From assembly GCA_943914465.1 (NCBI GenBank), contig CALUCD010000012.1, positions 1 through 42,832 on the forward strand: a stretch of DNA of 42,832 bases, read 5' to 3'. The position numbers were made by a program, and so were the translations under genes. The stretch is from an uncultured Corynebacterium sp. (lineage in GTDB: Bacteria > Actinomycetota > Actinomycetes > Mycobacteriales > Mycobacteriaceae). Positions 1 through 8,198 of this stretch are shown here, piece after piece (the first letter of the stretch is position 1; each line of letters starts with the position of its first letter). The notes under the pieces were generated by a model that did no database searches, was not told the DNA's origin, and saw only the letters and a program-made list of their open reading frames with translations.

Positions 1-1
1 C

Positions 2-193
2 AATCCGTCGATTATGACCCTGATCTCTGTGGTCGGCGGTGTGTTTGTGGCTTTCTTGGTGTACCTGGTGCCGTCGCTGTTGTTCCGCAAGGCGACCGCG
101 TTCAAGCATTACGCGAACCGTCCGGACACTATCTTTGTGGGCCTCATGGGTGTGGTTATCGTGTGCGTCACTCTCTGGGACATGGTGTGGTAA
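2..193 (+). CDS. C-terminal fragment of an amino-acid permease (HAAAP/SdaC-like)
   Basis: The window opens inside a gene read in frame 2; 63 codons remain before the TAA at 191-193. The fragment has two hydrophobic segments, roughly residues 5-27 and 46-63, separated by a basic loop containing FRKATAFKHYANRP. A final helix pair with a Lys/Arg-rich loop and a short C-terminus resembles the end of hydroxy/aromatic amino-acid permeases such as SdaC, which import serine or threonine with protons or sodium. The family call rests on this short tail only, so substrate is not assignable. The flavodoxin-like gene starts 19 bases after the stop, so the two may be co-transcribed. Confidence 0.5.
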   Translation, partial: NPSIMTLISVVGGVFVAFLVYLVPSLLFRKATAFKHYANRPDTIFVGLMGVVIVCVTLWDMVW

Positions 194-212
194 CAGCTGC
201 CACAATGGCATC

Positions 213-743
213 ATGACCAGCATCTACTACGCCAGCACCTACGGTTCCACTAAGCAATACGCCGAGGAGTTGGCGCGCCGTGTTGAGGTTGAAGTGGTGC
301 CGATCGCCGAGGCCGGGGAGGTCAGCGAGGACCCCGCGGCGGGGCCGATTGTGGTGCTCGCACCGGCGCACGGCCCGATGCACGAGGGTGTGAAGCTCGT
401 GCGCTCGCTGGCCAACGAGGTGTTGCAAAACCGTCCGGTTGCCATCGCTACCACGGGCATGACTCTAGACGACACCGTTAACGCCACCGACCCCACCGGC
501 GGCCTGCTCGGTGATCTGGCCGATTCCGTCACGAGGTTTTACCTGCCGGGGCGGCTGAATTACTCGGAGCTGTCGGCGGCACACAAAAACGTGATGCGCG
601 GGCTGATCACCGCCGTGAAGATGAAACCGCGCAAAAGTGCGAACGAGCGCAACATGATCGAGACGTATGGCAAGGACGTGGATCGGGTGGACTTCGCTCG
701 CCTCGAGCCGATCGTGGAGTGGATCGACGTGCAGCAAAGCTAG
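213..743 (+). CDS. flavodoxin-domain protein (HemG/Flavodoxin_5-like)
   Basis: A 176-residue cytoplasmic protein starting MTSIYYASTYGSTKQYAEELA. The TYGSTKQYAE segment is the FMN phosphate-binding loop of flavodoxins (T/S-x-T-x-G-x-T followed by a helix), placed directly after the first beta strand as expected. A second strand and loop, VVLAPAHGPMHEG (about residues 46-58), suits the second flavin loop. The family includes flavodoxins and HemG-type protoporphyrinogen oxidases; the length and the charged C-terminal half (MIETYGKDVDRVDF) fit the HemG-like Flavodoxin_5 group, but no heme gene lies nearby, so the substrate is unknown. The reading frame is open upstream to 39, but that stretch overlaps the permease in another frame; the ATG at 213 is the first start that leaves the flavin loop at the N-terminus. 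Confidence 0.75.
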   Translation: MTSIYYASTYGSTKQYAEELARRVEVEVVPIAEAGEVSEDPAAGPIVVLAPAHGPMHEGVKLVRSLANEVLQNRPVAIATTGMTLDDTVNATDPTGGLLGDLADSVTRFYLPGRLNYSELSAAHKNVMRGLITAVKMKPRKSANERNMIETYGKDVDRVDFARLEPIVEWIDVQQS

Positions 744-838
744 GTTTCACATGAAATTCACCTGGAAGAAACGTAAGAGACTCGCGCCTAACTTTCGCGT
801 TCGCGAATTCCAGCCAAAGATACGAAGTTAAGTTGGGC

Positions 839-850
839 AAAGCATGCTTT
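839..850. promoter_or_regulatory. 12-bp perfect palindrome upstream of the fic gene
   Basis: AAAGCATGCTTT is self-complementary and lies 47 bases before the fic start codon. CTAAC/GTTAG-like words recur around it (787-792, 828-832, 859-864). It looks like a repressor operator in the fic promoter region; which protein binds is unknown. Confidence 0.35.
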
Positions 851-897
851 ACACCAAACCTAACGCATGAAGTTTCGCTAAGCGCTAAGGTAAGGGC

Positions 898-2064
898 ATG
901 AACTGGCCCGCCATCCACTATGAAACGCTGCCGTGGGTGCCGTCCACGGCGCGAGTTTCGCGCCGGGCTGCGAAGGCGCAACCTCGTGAGTATGGCGCTG
1001 CGAAGGTGCCGTCGATAAGCGAATTGCCCGTTGAGCTGTCGCAAGAAACCCTTGCTCTAGTGGAGGGAGCGACCGTTGAGGCGGTGCGCTTCGACGCGAC
1101 GGAGGCGCACCGCCTGCTGCCGTTTACTCCCCTGCTGCTGCGCAGCGAATCTGTCGCTTCAAGTCGGATTGAGCAACTCACCTCATCGGCGCGAAAGGTG
1201 CTTGAGGCGGAGATGACCGGTCGCGCCAGTGGCAACGCTGGGCTCATTGCGGCGAATACTCGGCAGATGGCGGAGGCGGTGGATCGTGGGAAGCCATCGC
1301 TCGAGTCGATACTGGAGATGCACCGGATGCTGCTGGAGGAGTCTGCTCCGGAGATCGCGGGCAGACTCCGTGAACAGCAAGTGTGGATCGGCGGGAGCGA
1401 TCTGCACCCGGGTGATGCGGATTTCGTGCCTCCGCATCACACTCGTCTCGCGGACGCGATGCGCGATCTTGAAGGCTTCATGCAACGCGATGACTTGCCT
1501 GCGTTGGTGCAGGCGGCGGTTGCGCACGCGCAGTTTGAGACTATTCACCCGTTTGCCGATGGCAATGGGCGCACCGGTCGTGCGCTGATTCATGTCATCT
1601 TGCGTGGCCGTGGCATTACTACTTCTGCGGCGCTACCAATATCGGTGGGGTTGCTCTCCGATACTGCTGGCTACTTTGACACGCTGAGTTCGTATCGGGA
1701 AGGAAACCTTGAGCCGGTTGTGGCGCTATTCGCCCGCAGCGCACTGGCTGCTGTCGAGCGCGGAACGTGGCTTGCGAACGAGCTTGTCGACGTGCGTGAC
1801 GAATGGAGCCGACAGCTCACCGCACGCGCGGACGCTCTCGCGTGGCAGGTGCTTGACCTCCTTGTGCAGCGCCCGATTCTCACCGCCGCGGTGGTGGCTG
1901 AGGAGTTGGGCGCTTCGGTGGAGACCGCCCGAAATGCACTCGAGCGCCTCGAGGCCGACGGGATTGTCATTGGTGGGCAGTTGGATCGGCGGCGGAGGGC
2001 ATGGCGCTCCCCCGATGTCCTCGAGTTGCTGGACGAGTTCGCTGCGGTGAGACGGGGTGAGTGA
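898..2064 (+). CDS. Fic family protein (Fido domain with C-terminal winged helix)
   Basis: A 388-residue Fic protein, a family that mostly transfers AMP from ATP onto hydroxyl side chains of target proteins. The catalytic loop HPFADGNGRTGR is complete (His217 to Arg228). An N-terminal Fic_N-type helical region precedes it, and residues about 315-388 form a winged-helix DNA-binding-like domain (LTAAVVAEELGASVETARNALERL). The self-inhibition motif of class II Fic proteins (S/T-x-x-x-E-G/N) appears as S88-S-R-I-E92-Q93, so the key Glu is present but the usual Gly/Asn is Gln. The ATG at 898 has a purine-rich AAGGTAAGG ribosome binding site. It converges with dcuC with 19 bases between. No antitoxin gene is adjacent, consistent with an internally inhibited Fic. 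Target unknown. Confidence 0.9.
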   Translation: MNWPAIHYETLPWVPSTARVSRRAAKAQPREYGAAKVPSISELPVELSQETLALVEGATVEAVRFDATEAHRLLPFTPLLLRSESVASSRIEQLTSSARKVLEAEMTGRASGNAGLIAANTRQMAEAVDRGKPSLESILEMHRMLLEESAPEIAGRLREQQVWIGGSDLHPGDADFVPPHHTRLADAMRDLEGFMQRDDLPALVQAAVAHAQFETIHPFADGNGRTGRALIHVILRGRGITTSAALPISVGLLSDTAGYFDTLSSYREGNLEPVVALFARSALAAVERGTWLANELVDVRDEWSRQLTARADALAWQVLDLLVQRPILTAAVVAEELGASVETARNALERLEADGIVIGGQLDRRRRAWRSPDVLELLDEFAAVRRGE

Positions 2065-2083
2065 CCCGCCGACGCGCGAGCGC

Positions 2084-3508
2084 TTAACCGATCAACAGGA
2101 ACGCGAAGATGACCGCGCTTACGGCACCCACAAGCATCGGTACCAGGGTCCGTCGCACCAGCTCAACCGGGTTGATGTTCAGCGCGCCGGAAACGATGAG
2201 CACCGCGGCGTTGACTGGCGACGCCTGTCGCATCAGGTTCGACGCGGACCAAATCGAGGCGAGCATTTGCGGCGCGTGCACCGCAGACTCCGCGGCCAAG
2301 CCCGGCACCATCTCGGAGAACGCGAAGTACGGCGCCACGCCGGAGCCGGTGAGCACCGCCATCAGGCCGGTGGCCAGCACGAAGACGAGCACCATCAGCA
2401 CCGCCGCACCGGAAGACGCCTGCGCGAGGTTGGTCAGCGCGTCGATCACGCCCATCTGCGTAATGCCCTCCACCAGGATCGCGGCGGCAACAATCAGCGA
2501 GACCACGCCGGCGGCACCCTCGCCCAAGCCCTTGAAGAAGTCCTGCAGCGCGTCGACCGCCTCGGTGACGTTGCGCAACCGGATCGCCTCGATGAGCATG
2601 GTCACCATCAGCGACACCACGGTCACCGGCAGAATGTCCGCCTCGAAGCTGACCACGCCCATCCGGTTCAAAATCGCGGAGACGATAATCAGCAGCAGCG
2701 GCAGCAACGGCAGCAGCGCGTAGAAGCCGGGCAAACCTTGGGCGCGTTCGACGGCTTCCTGGATGCGCCGATCGGATTCGTTTTCCTTCGCCTCCTCCAC
2801 CTCGCTGGCGGTAATCGCGCTGGACTCTTTCGCCGCATCGCGAAGATCGCAGCGCCGCTGCCACCACATGTGCGTAAACGCAACCATGATAAGCGCCGGC
2901 ACCGTCGCGTACGCCACGTTGCCAAAGGTGAACTCCGTCACCGTCATTCCCACCAGGTCGGCGCCGTGGATCAGGCCGGCCTCAAGCGGTGAAGGCGCAA
3001 TCGTCGACGATGTCACCACAATCGCGCCCACCGTCAGCGGAGTCAGCCCAGCAGCGATCAACGCAGGCATCAAGGTAGCCACAAGCAGCAGGGACAGAGC
3101 GCTTGCCGACGGCACGACCAAGGACAACAACGTGCCTACCGCGAACCCGACGGGCACCAACCAGTACGAGCCTTCGAAACGTCGCAACGGCTGGGAAAGT
3201 GCCACCACGGTCTTCGCGTCCGCGCCGATGTGGCGCATGTATCCGACGAAGCCGAAGAGCACCATGATGGCCATGCCGGTGCCGGAGAAACGGGACTTGA
3301 ACAGCGACTCGATGATCAGCAGCTCGGCGTAGAACGCATTGCCGCTGGACTCGATGTCCTGCGTGGAAAGGGTCACGCGCCCGGTCGCCGCGGCGATCAT
3401 GAGCAGCAGCACGCCTACCGCGAAGATCGCCGAGGCAGCGTGCACCTTCTTGTATATGAAGTATCCGACCGTAGCGATAGCGGCGATCGCGAGCAGTATA
3501 TATAGCAT
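2084..3508 (-). CDS. dcuC: DcuC family C4-dicarboxylate transporter
   Basis: A 474-residue integral membrane protein with about 11-12 hydrophobic segments across its length, close to the 460 residues usual for DcuC. Recognisable DcuC features are the loop GFVGYMRHIGADAKTVVALS (about 85-105), the helix break VPSASALSLLLVATLMP, the SSTIAPSPLEAGLIHGADLVG segment and the C-terminal half with GSGVAPYFAFSEMVPGLA. DcuC proteins exchange or export succinate, fumarate and related dicarboxylates, typically during fermentation. A hydrophilic, Glu-rich central loop (about residues 225-255) separates two membrane halves. It is monocistronic, facing fic, with GATAAT six bases before a short GGG and the ATG at 3508, so a nearly leaderless transcript is possible. 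The substrate is inferred from the family. Confidence 0.82.
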   Translation of the reverse strand: MLYILLAIAAIATVGYFIYKKVHAASAIFAVGVLLLMIAAATGRVTLSTQDIESSGNAFYAELLIIESLFKSRFSGTGMAIMVLFGFVGYMRHIGADAKTVVALSQPLRRFEGSYWLVPVGFAVGTLLSLVVPSASALSLLLVATLMPALIAAGLTPLTVGAIVVTSSTIAPSPLEAGLIHGADLVGMTVTEFTFGNVAYATVPALIMVAFTHMWWQRRCDLRDAAKESSAITASEVEEAKENESDRRIQEAVERAQGLPGFYALLPLLPLLLIIVSAILNRMGVVSFEADILPVTVVSLMVTMLIEAIRLRNVTEAVDALQDFFKGLGEGAAGVVSLIVAAAILVEGITQMGVIDALTNLAQASSGAAVLMVLVFVLATGLMAVLTGSGVAPYFAFSEMVPGLAAESAVHAPQMLASIWSASNLMRQASPVNAAVLIVSGALNINPVELVRRTLVPMLVGAVSAVIFAFLLIG

Positions 3509-3585
3509 CCCTTGATTATCCCCTAAAGATAAGACTTATTGCATGTAGTGGGTGGGATTGCCTACGTCCCACTCGCCGGTTCCGA

Positions 3586-3727
3586 AACGGATCGAACGCG
3601 CCGATTCACGTCGGATTCGTCATGCACTGCTACCCAAAATCGGCTAGAACGGATCGAACGTACCGATATTGCAGGATTTTACCGCTAGAATCAGGCCAAT
3701 AACCCGATTTTCGGATCGATCGTTCCG
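3586..3727. promoter_or_regulatory. candidate HipB operator repeats upstream of hipBA
   Basis: A 20-bp word is repeated directly at 3586-3605 and 3648-3667 with 18 of 20 identities (core AACGGATCGAACG, then CCGAT), start points 62 bases apart. A third copy of its core sits in an imperfect palindrome at 3711-3726 (CGGATCGATCGTTCCG, 14 of 16 symmetric). The array ends about 37 bases before the hipB start. HipB repressors bind several such sites to autoregulate hipBA, so these are likely operators; this is inference from position and repetition. Confidence 0.55.
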
Positions 3728-3763
3728 CCCAAATAGACCCAAATAGATTGGAAAGGATGAACC

Positions 3764-3979
3764 GTGGACACTGCCTCCCTCGGCGAGTTCGTGCGGGCGC
3801 AGCGAAAGGCGCGAAGACTCACGCAACTCGATGTAGCTGAGCTTGCCGGTGTCTCCGATCGGTTTCTGCGAGAGGTGGAGCAAGGAAAACCAACCGCTGA
3901 GATCGGGAAGGTCATCGATGTCCTGGCTGTGCTTGGGTATGAACTCCAACCTGTAGCGCATCGGAGTGATCTGCTGTGA
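3764..3979 (+). CDS. hipB: HipB-like antitoxin, HTH_3 regulator
   Basis: A 71-residue helix-turn-helix protein of the Xre/Cro type: LGEFVRAQRKARRLTQLDVAELAGVS is the classic HTH_3 layout, followed by a third helix RFLREVEQGKPTAEIGKVIDVLAVLGYEL. Size and sequence fit HipB, which binds operator DNA and holds the HipA kinase inactive. The start is a GTG at 3764, preceded by GGAAAGGA. Its TGA overlaps the GTG of hipA in the four-base GTGA, so the two are translationally coupled in antitoxin-first order, as in the E. coli system. An ATG start is not available in frame nearby. Confidence 0.85.
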   Translation: MDTASLGEFVRAQRKARRLTQLDVAELAGVSDRFLREVEQGKPTAEIGKVIDVLAVLGYELQPVAHRSDLL

Positions 3980-5133
3980 TTGCCGCAGACGTCTACGCTG
4001 GCGGAACGCTGGTGGGGCACTTTACCAACCGCCCCGACGGTCTCCTCGAGTTCACCTACCTCGAATCTGCTGCCAGGCCCGTCGCGACATCCCTGCCGAT
4101 CACCCAAGAACCCTATATCACCGCCGGTGGTGCACTGCCTCCATTCTTTACGAACCTCCTCCCCGAAGGCAGACGACTCTCCACGCTCAAACGCATGACG
4201 AAGACTTCGCTGGACAACGAGCTTGCCCTCCTACTCGCGGTAGGTAGCGACACCATCGGCGACGTCAGTGTCGTTGCCCCGGGTGAGGTGCCGACCCCCG
4301 CGCCAGCAACGATCGACCTCGATTCGGAGCTGGACTTCACCAGCGCTTTAACACACGCAGGTGTCACCGACCCTGTCGCTGTACCAGGGGTGCAAGACAA
4401 GGCGTCTGCGCGCACTATCGCCGCGCCGGTACGCGGTAAAGGACGCGATTTCATTCTCAAGGTTTCACCGCCCGAGTATCCTCACCTCGTTGAGAATGAG
4501 TACGCGTGCTTCGGTATTGCGAGTGCTACGCGCTACCCAATCGCGCAGACGCAGCTGCTTCACGACGTCCACGGGCGCGCCGGTCTTCTCGTTTCTCGGT
4601 TCGACCGAGTTGGCAAGGCTGGCGAGCACCGTCTCCACGTCGAGGATGCCGCCCAGATCATGGGCTTATACCCGAGTGCAAAGTATGACCCTTCGATGGA
4701 AGATCTCGCCCGAGCGCTCATGAAAGTAAGCTCCTCTCCACAGCTCACGGGGCGCTCGATTGCTTTTCAGACCGCGCTCGCATGGCTGAGTGGCAACGGT
4801 GACCTCCACGCGAAGAACCTGTCGCTGATCTGGCGCGGTGACACCATTGAGGTATCCCCGATCTACGACATTCCCTCGACTGTGCCTTACGGCGACACAT
4901 CTATGGCACTTGCAGTGCAGGGACGCACAGACAACATCAGCGCCAAGATGTTCCGCGCTTTCTGCTCCGAAATCGGACTAACAGACCGAGCCGCGGAGCG
5001 GGTGATGGCGGTTGCGCTCAAGGCCACAGAAGGTGCTGCAGAGCGCATCATAGCCGCTACGAACTTCGATGCTCGCCGTGCGCGCGATCTCACTCGCGTG
5101 CTCGCGCGGCGGCGCAGGCTGTGGGAGGCCTGA
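3976..5133 (+). CDS. hipA: HipA-type serine/threonine kinase toxin
   Basis: A 385-residue HipA. The N-terminal HipA_N/couple domain contains the hallmark FFTNLLPEGRRL (about 57-68). The C-terminal kinase half has the Ser-loop GVQDKASART (equivalent to the autophosphorylated loop of E. coli HipA), the nucleotide-contacting FILKVSPP, LLVSRFDR, HVEDAAQIMGL, and the catalytic loop SGNGDLHAKNLSLI with Asp and Asn in place, then SPIYDIPST. All core residues are present, so it is probably active. HipA kinases inactivate GltX or other tRNA synthetases, stall translation and promote persistence. It begins at a GTG overlapping the hipB stop. leuS follows 48 bases downstream but has its own promoter-like -10; whether a tRNA synthetase is the target cannot be read from position. 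Confidence 0.9.
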   Translation: MIAADVYAGGTLVGHFTNRPDGLLEFTYLESAARPVATSLPITQEPYITAGGALPPFFTNLLPEGRRLSTLKRMTKTSLDNELALLLAVGSDTIGDVSVVAPGEVPTPAPATIDLDSELDFTSALTHAGVTDPVAVPGVQDKASARTIAAPVRGKGRDFILKVSPPEYPHLVENEYACFGIASATRYPIAQTQLLHDVHGRAGLLVSRFDRVGKAGEHRLHVEDAAQIMGLYPSAKYDPSMEDLARALMKVSSSPQLTGRSIAFQTALAWLSGNGDLHAKNLSLIWRGDTIEVSPIYDIPSTVPYGDTSMALAVQGRTDNISAKMFRAFCSEIGLTDRAAERVMAVALKATEGAAERIIAATNFDARRARDLTRVLARRRRLWEA

Positions 5134-5167
5134 ACCAGCGCAGCGAAGCCGTGTCGGGGGCGCCTAT

Positions 5168-5173
5168 TACACT
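5168..5173 (+). promoter_or_regulatory. -10 hexamer TACACT of leuS (leaderless-type)
   Basis: TACACT ends 8 bases before the leuS ATG and there is no Shine-Dalgarno sequence between them, which suggests that transcription starts at or next to the start codon. Confidence 0.5.
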
Positions 5174-5181
5174 GGCTAACC

Positions 5182-8037
5182 ATGACTAACGCGCACACCG
5201 CAGCGGGTGAAGGCCCGGCGTTCCGGTACACGGCTGAGCTGGCCAACGAGATTGAGCGCAAGTGGCAGGCCTACTGGCGTGAGCACGGCACATTCAACGC
5301 GCCGAACCCGGTCGGTGACTTGGCGCCGGCCGGCGGTGAAACGCTGCCGGCAGACAAGCTGAATGTCCAGGACATGTTCCCCTACCCTTCGGGCGCGGGC
5401 CTGCACGTGGGCCACCCGCTGGGGTATATCGCCACGGATGTGTACGCGCGGTATAACCGCATGCTGGGCAAAAACGTGCTGCACACCTTGGGCTATGACG
5501 CGTTTGGTTTGCCGGCGGAGCAGTACGCGATTCAGACGGGCACCCACCCGCGCACCACGACCGAGGCGAACATTGCGAACATGACGCGTCAGCTGGATCA
5601 GCTTGGCCTGGGCCACGATAAGCGCCGCAGCGTGGCGTCTACTGATCCGGAGTTTTATAGGTGGACGCAGTGGATTTTCCTGCAGATTTATAACGCCTGG
5701 TTTGATGCGGAGCAGCAAAAAGCCCGCCCAATTGAGGAGCTGGTGCGCGAGCTGATGACGGGGGCGCGCCAAACCAAAGACGGCCGCGATTTCCGCGAGC
5801 TGTCTAATGAGGATAAACACGCAGCCCTCGATGAGTTCCGGCTGGTGTACTTGGCGGATTCTATGGTCAATTGGTGCCCGGGTTTGGGCACGGTGCTGGC
5901 CAATGAGGAGGTCACGGCCGATGGCCGCAGTGAGCGCGGCAACTTCCCGGTCTTTCGCAAGCGGCTGCGTCAGTGGATGATGCGCATCACCGCTTATTCG
6001 GACCGTTTGCTCGATGACCTTGAGCTTTTGGAATGGCCGGAGAAGGTCAAAACCATGCAGCGCAACTGGATCGGTCGCTCCCGCGGCGCCGAGGTCGCAT
6101 TTGCGTCACCTGCGGGTGCGATTGAGGTGTTCACCACCCGCCCGGACACGCTTTTCGGTGCCACATACATGGTGCTTGCGCCGGAGCATCCGCTTGTTGA
6201 CGCATTGTTGACGGACACTTACCCCGCTGGCACTGACGAGCGTTGGACGTACGGTAAGGCCACCCCACGTGAGGCCGTGGATGCCTACAAGCGGGCCATC
6301 GCCGCGAAGTCTGATGTGGAGCGCCAGGAGAACAAGGAAAAGACAGGCGTTTTTCTTGGCTCGTTTGCGGTCAACCCGGTCAACGGGGAAAAGATCCCGG
6401 TCTTCATCGCTGATTATGTGCTCACCGGCTACGGAACCGGGGCGATCATGGCGGTGCCGGCCCATGATGAGCGCGACTATGAGTTTGCTACCGTCTTTGG
6501 CCTGCCAATTCGCGCTGTGCTGGACGGGGATATTGCAACCGAAGCGTTCACGGGCGACGCTGCGCACATCAACTCTGCCAACGCCGAGGGCCTCGACTTG
6601 AACGGGTTGGGCAAGGAGGAGGCGATTGAAAAAGCGGTGAGGTGGATCGTCGAGAAGCGAACCGGCTCCGAGAAAATCCAGTACAAGCTGCGAGATTGGT
6701 TGTTTGCGCGCCAACGCTACTGGGGGGAACCGTTCCCGATTGTTTATGACGAGCACGGTCAGGCGCACGGCATTCCAGAGGATCAGCTGCCGGTGGAATT
6801 GCCGGAGGTTGAGGATTATAAGCCGGTGAGCTTCGACCCGGAGGACGCGGATTCGCAGCCCTCTCCCCCGCTGGCGAAGGCAACCGAGTGGGTCAATGTG
6901 ACGATGGATCTCGGCGACGGGCCGCGCCAGTACCGCCGGGATACGAATGTGATGCCGCAGTGGGCGGGTTCAAGCTGGTACCAGCTGCGATACATCGATC
7001 CGACGAATGACGCGGAGTTCTGCAACCTGGAAAATGAGCGGTACTGGACAGGCCCGAAGCCGGAATCCCACGGCGAAAACGATCCCGGTGGGGTTGACTT
7101 GTATGTCGGCGGTGTGGAGCATGCGGTACTGCACCTGCTGTATGCGCGGTTCTGGCACAAAGTGCTCTATGACCTCGGGTTTGTCAGCTCGAAGGAGCCG
7201 TACCGCCGCCTGTACAACCAGGGCTACATCCAGGCCTACGCGTATACCGACGCACGCGGCGTGTACGTGCCCGCTGCGGAGGTTGAAGAGCGCGACGGCA
7301 AGTACTTTTTCGGTGACGAGGAGGTCAACCGCGAGTACGGCAAGATGGGCAAATCGCTCAAGAATGCCGTCGCCCCAGACGACATAGCGCGTGACTACGG
7401 GGCCGATACGCTGCGGGTATACGAGATGTCGATGGGCCCGCTTGACACGTCACGCCCGTGGGCCACGAAAGATGTGGTCGGCGCGCACCGTTTCCTCCAG
7501 CGACTGTGGCGCCTGGTAGTTGACGAGGCAACTGGCGAGCTGACCGTCACCGACGCACAACTTGGCGACGAAGACCTCAAGCAGCTCAACCGCACCGTCG
7601 CAGGCGTGCGCGATGATTATGAGGCCCTGCGCGACAACACTGTTGTGGCCAAACTCATCGAGTACGTCAATTACCTGACCAAGGCGCATCCGGATGGCGC
7701 ACCGCGCACAGCGGTAATGCCGCTGGTGCAGATGGTTTCCCCGCTGGCGCCGCACATCGCCGAAGAACTCTGGGCGAAACTCGGTCACACCGACACGATC
7801 ACATTTGAGCCGTTCCCGACGTTTGATGAGCGCCTGCTTGTCGACGCCACAGTAGAACTCCCCGTCCAAATCAACGGCAAGGTCAAGGCCCGGATTGATG
7901 TGCCGACCGACGCTGCACAGGATGAAATCGAAGCGATCGCCGCCGCGGATCCGCGTGTGGTCGCGCTCGTTGAGGGCAAGACCGTGGTGAAAACCATCGT
8001 GGTTCCAGGCCGCATGGTCAACCTGGTGGTGAAGTAA
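5182..8037 (+). CDS. leuS: leucyl-tRNA synthetase
   Basis: A 951-residue class I aminoacyl-tRNA synthetase that charges tRNA-Leu. The HIGH signature is present as GLHVGHPLGY (about residues 72-81) within a typical NVQDMFPYPSGAGLHVGHP context. The editing (CP1) domain contains TTRPDTLFGATYMVLAPEHP and VPAHDERDYEFA, the KMSKS loop is KMGKSLKN (about 720-727), and the C-terminal anticodon-binding and LeuRS-specific regions run to VVPGRMVNLVVK. The length fits actinobacterial LeuRS. An N-terminal extension (about 15 residues, TNAHTAAGEGPAF) precedes the conserved part. The ATG at 5182 has no ribosome binding site but has a TACACT -10 eight bases upstream. It is probably monocistronic, with a hairpin after the stop. 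Confidence 0.98.
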   Translation: MTNAHTAAGEGPAFRYTAELANEIERKWQAYWREHGTFNAPNPVGDLAPAGGETLPADKLNVQDMFPYPSGAGLHVGHPLGYIATDVYARYNRMLGKNVLHTLGYDAFGLPAEQYAIQTGTHPRTTTEANIANMTRQLDQLGLGHDKRRSVASTDPEFYRWTQWIFLQIYNAWFDAEQQKARPIEELVRELMTGARQTKDGRDFRELSNEDKHAALDEFRLVYLADSMVNWCPGLGTVLANEEVTADGRSERGNFPVFRKRLRQWMMRITAYSDRLLDDLELLEWPEKVKTMQRNWIGRSRGAEVAFASPAGAIEVFTTRPDTLFGATYMVLAPEHPLVDALLTDTYPAGTDERWTYGKATPREAVDAYKRAIAAKSDVERQENKEKTGVFLGSFAVNPVNGEKIPVFIADYVLTGYGTGAIMAVPAHDERDYEFATVFGLPIRAVLDGDIATEAFTGDAAHINSANAEGLDLNGLGKEEAIEKAVRWIVEKRTGSEKIQYKLRDWLFARQRYWGEPFPIVYDEHGQAHGIPEDQLPVELPEVEDYKPVSFDPEDADSQPSPPLAKATEWVNVTMDLGDGPRQYRRDTNVMPQWAGSSWYQLRYIDPTNDAEFCNLENERYWTGPKPESHGENDPGGVDLYVGGVEHAVLHLLYARFWHKVLYDLGFVSSKEPYRRLYNQGYIQAYAYTDARGVYVPAAEVEERDGKYFFGDEEVNREYGKMGKSLKNAVAPDDIARDYGADTLRVYEMSMGPLDTSRPWATKDVVGAHRFLQRLWRLVVDEATGELTVTDAQLGDEDLKQLNRTVAGVRDDYEALRDNTVVAKLIEYVNYLTKAHPDGAPRTAVMPLVQMVSPLAPHIAEELWAKLGHTDTITFEPFPTFDERLLVDATVELPVQINGKVKARIDVPTDAAQDEIEAIAAADPRVVALVEGKTVVKTIVVPGRMVNLVVK

Positions 8038-8050
8038 ACCTCGGGCTAAA

Positions 8051-8076
8051 CGTTGGGGCGTGTTTGCTCCCCAACG
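8051..8076 (+). terminator. hairpin after leuS
   Basis: An 8-bp stem CGTTGGGG/CCCCAACG with a 10-base loop lies 13 bases after the leuS stop. It lacks a T-run, so it may stop transcription weakly or only protect the 3' end. Confidence 0.45.
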
Positions 8077-8198
8077 CCCTGGTGAATATAACCCGGAGTG
8101 TGCTCGCTTGCTTCCGCGTTGGTGTGGCAGGCGCTTGTTAAGCTCCACGTGTCATATGTTCAAATGTTTATCTTTGCATAGCACGGAGGAGCCAACCT

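Noticed and set aside
2057..2992. 311-codon plus-strand ORF, rich in His, Arg and Gln
   Set aside because: Antisense to dcuC, with the His/Arg/Gln-rich composition of a high-G+C shadow frame and no domain.
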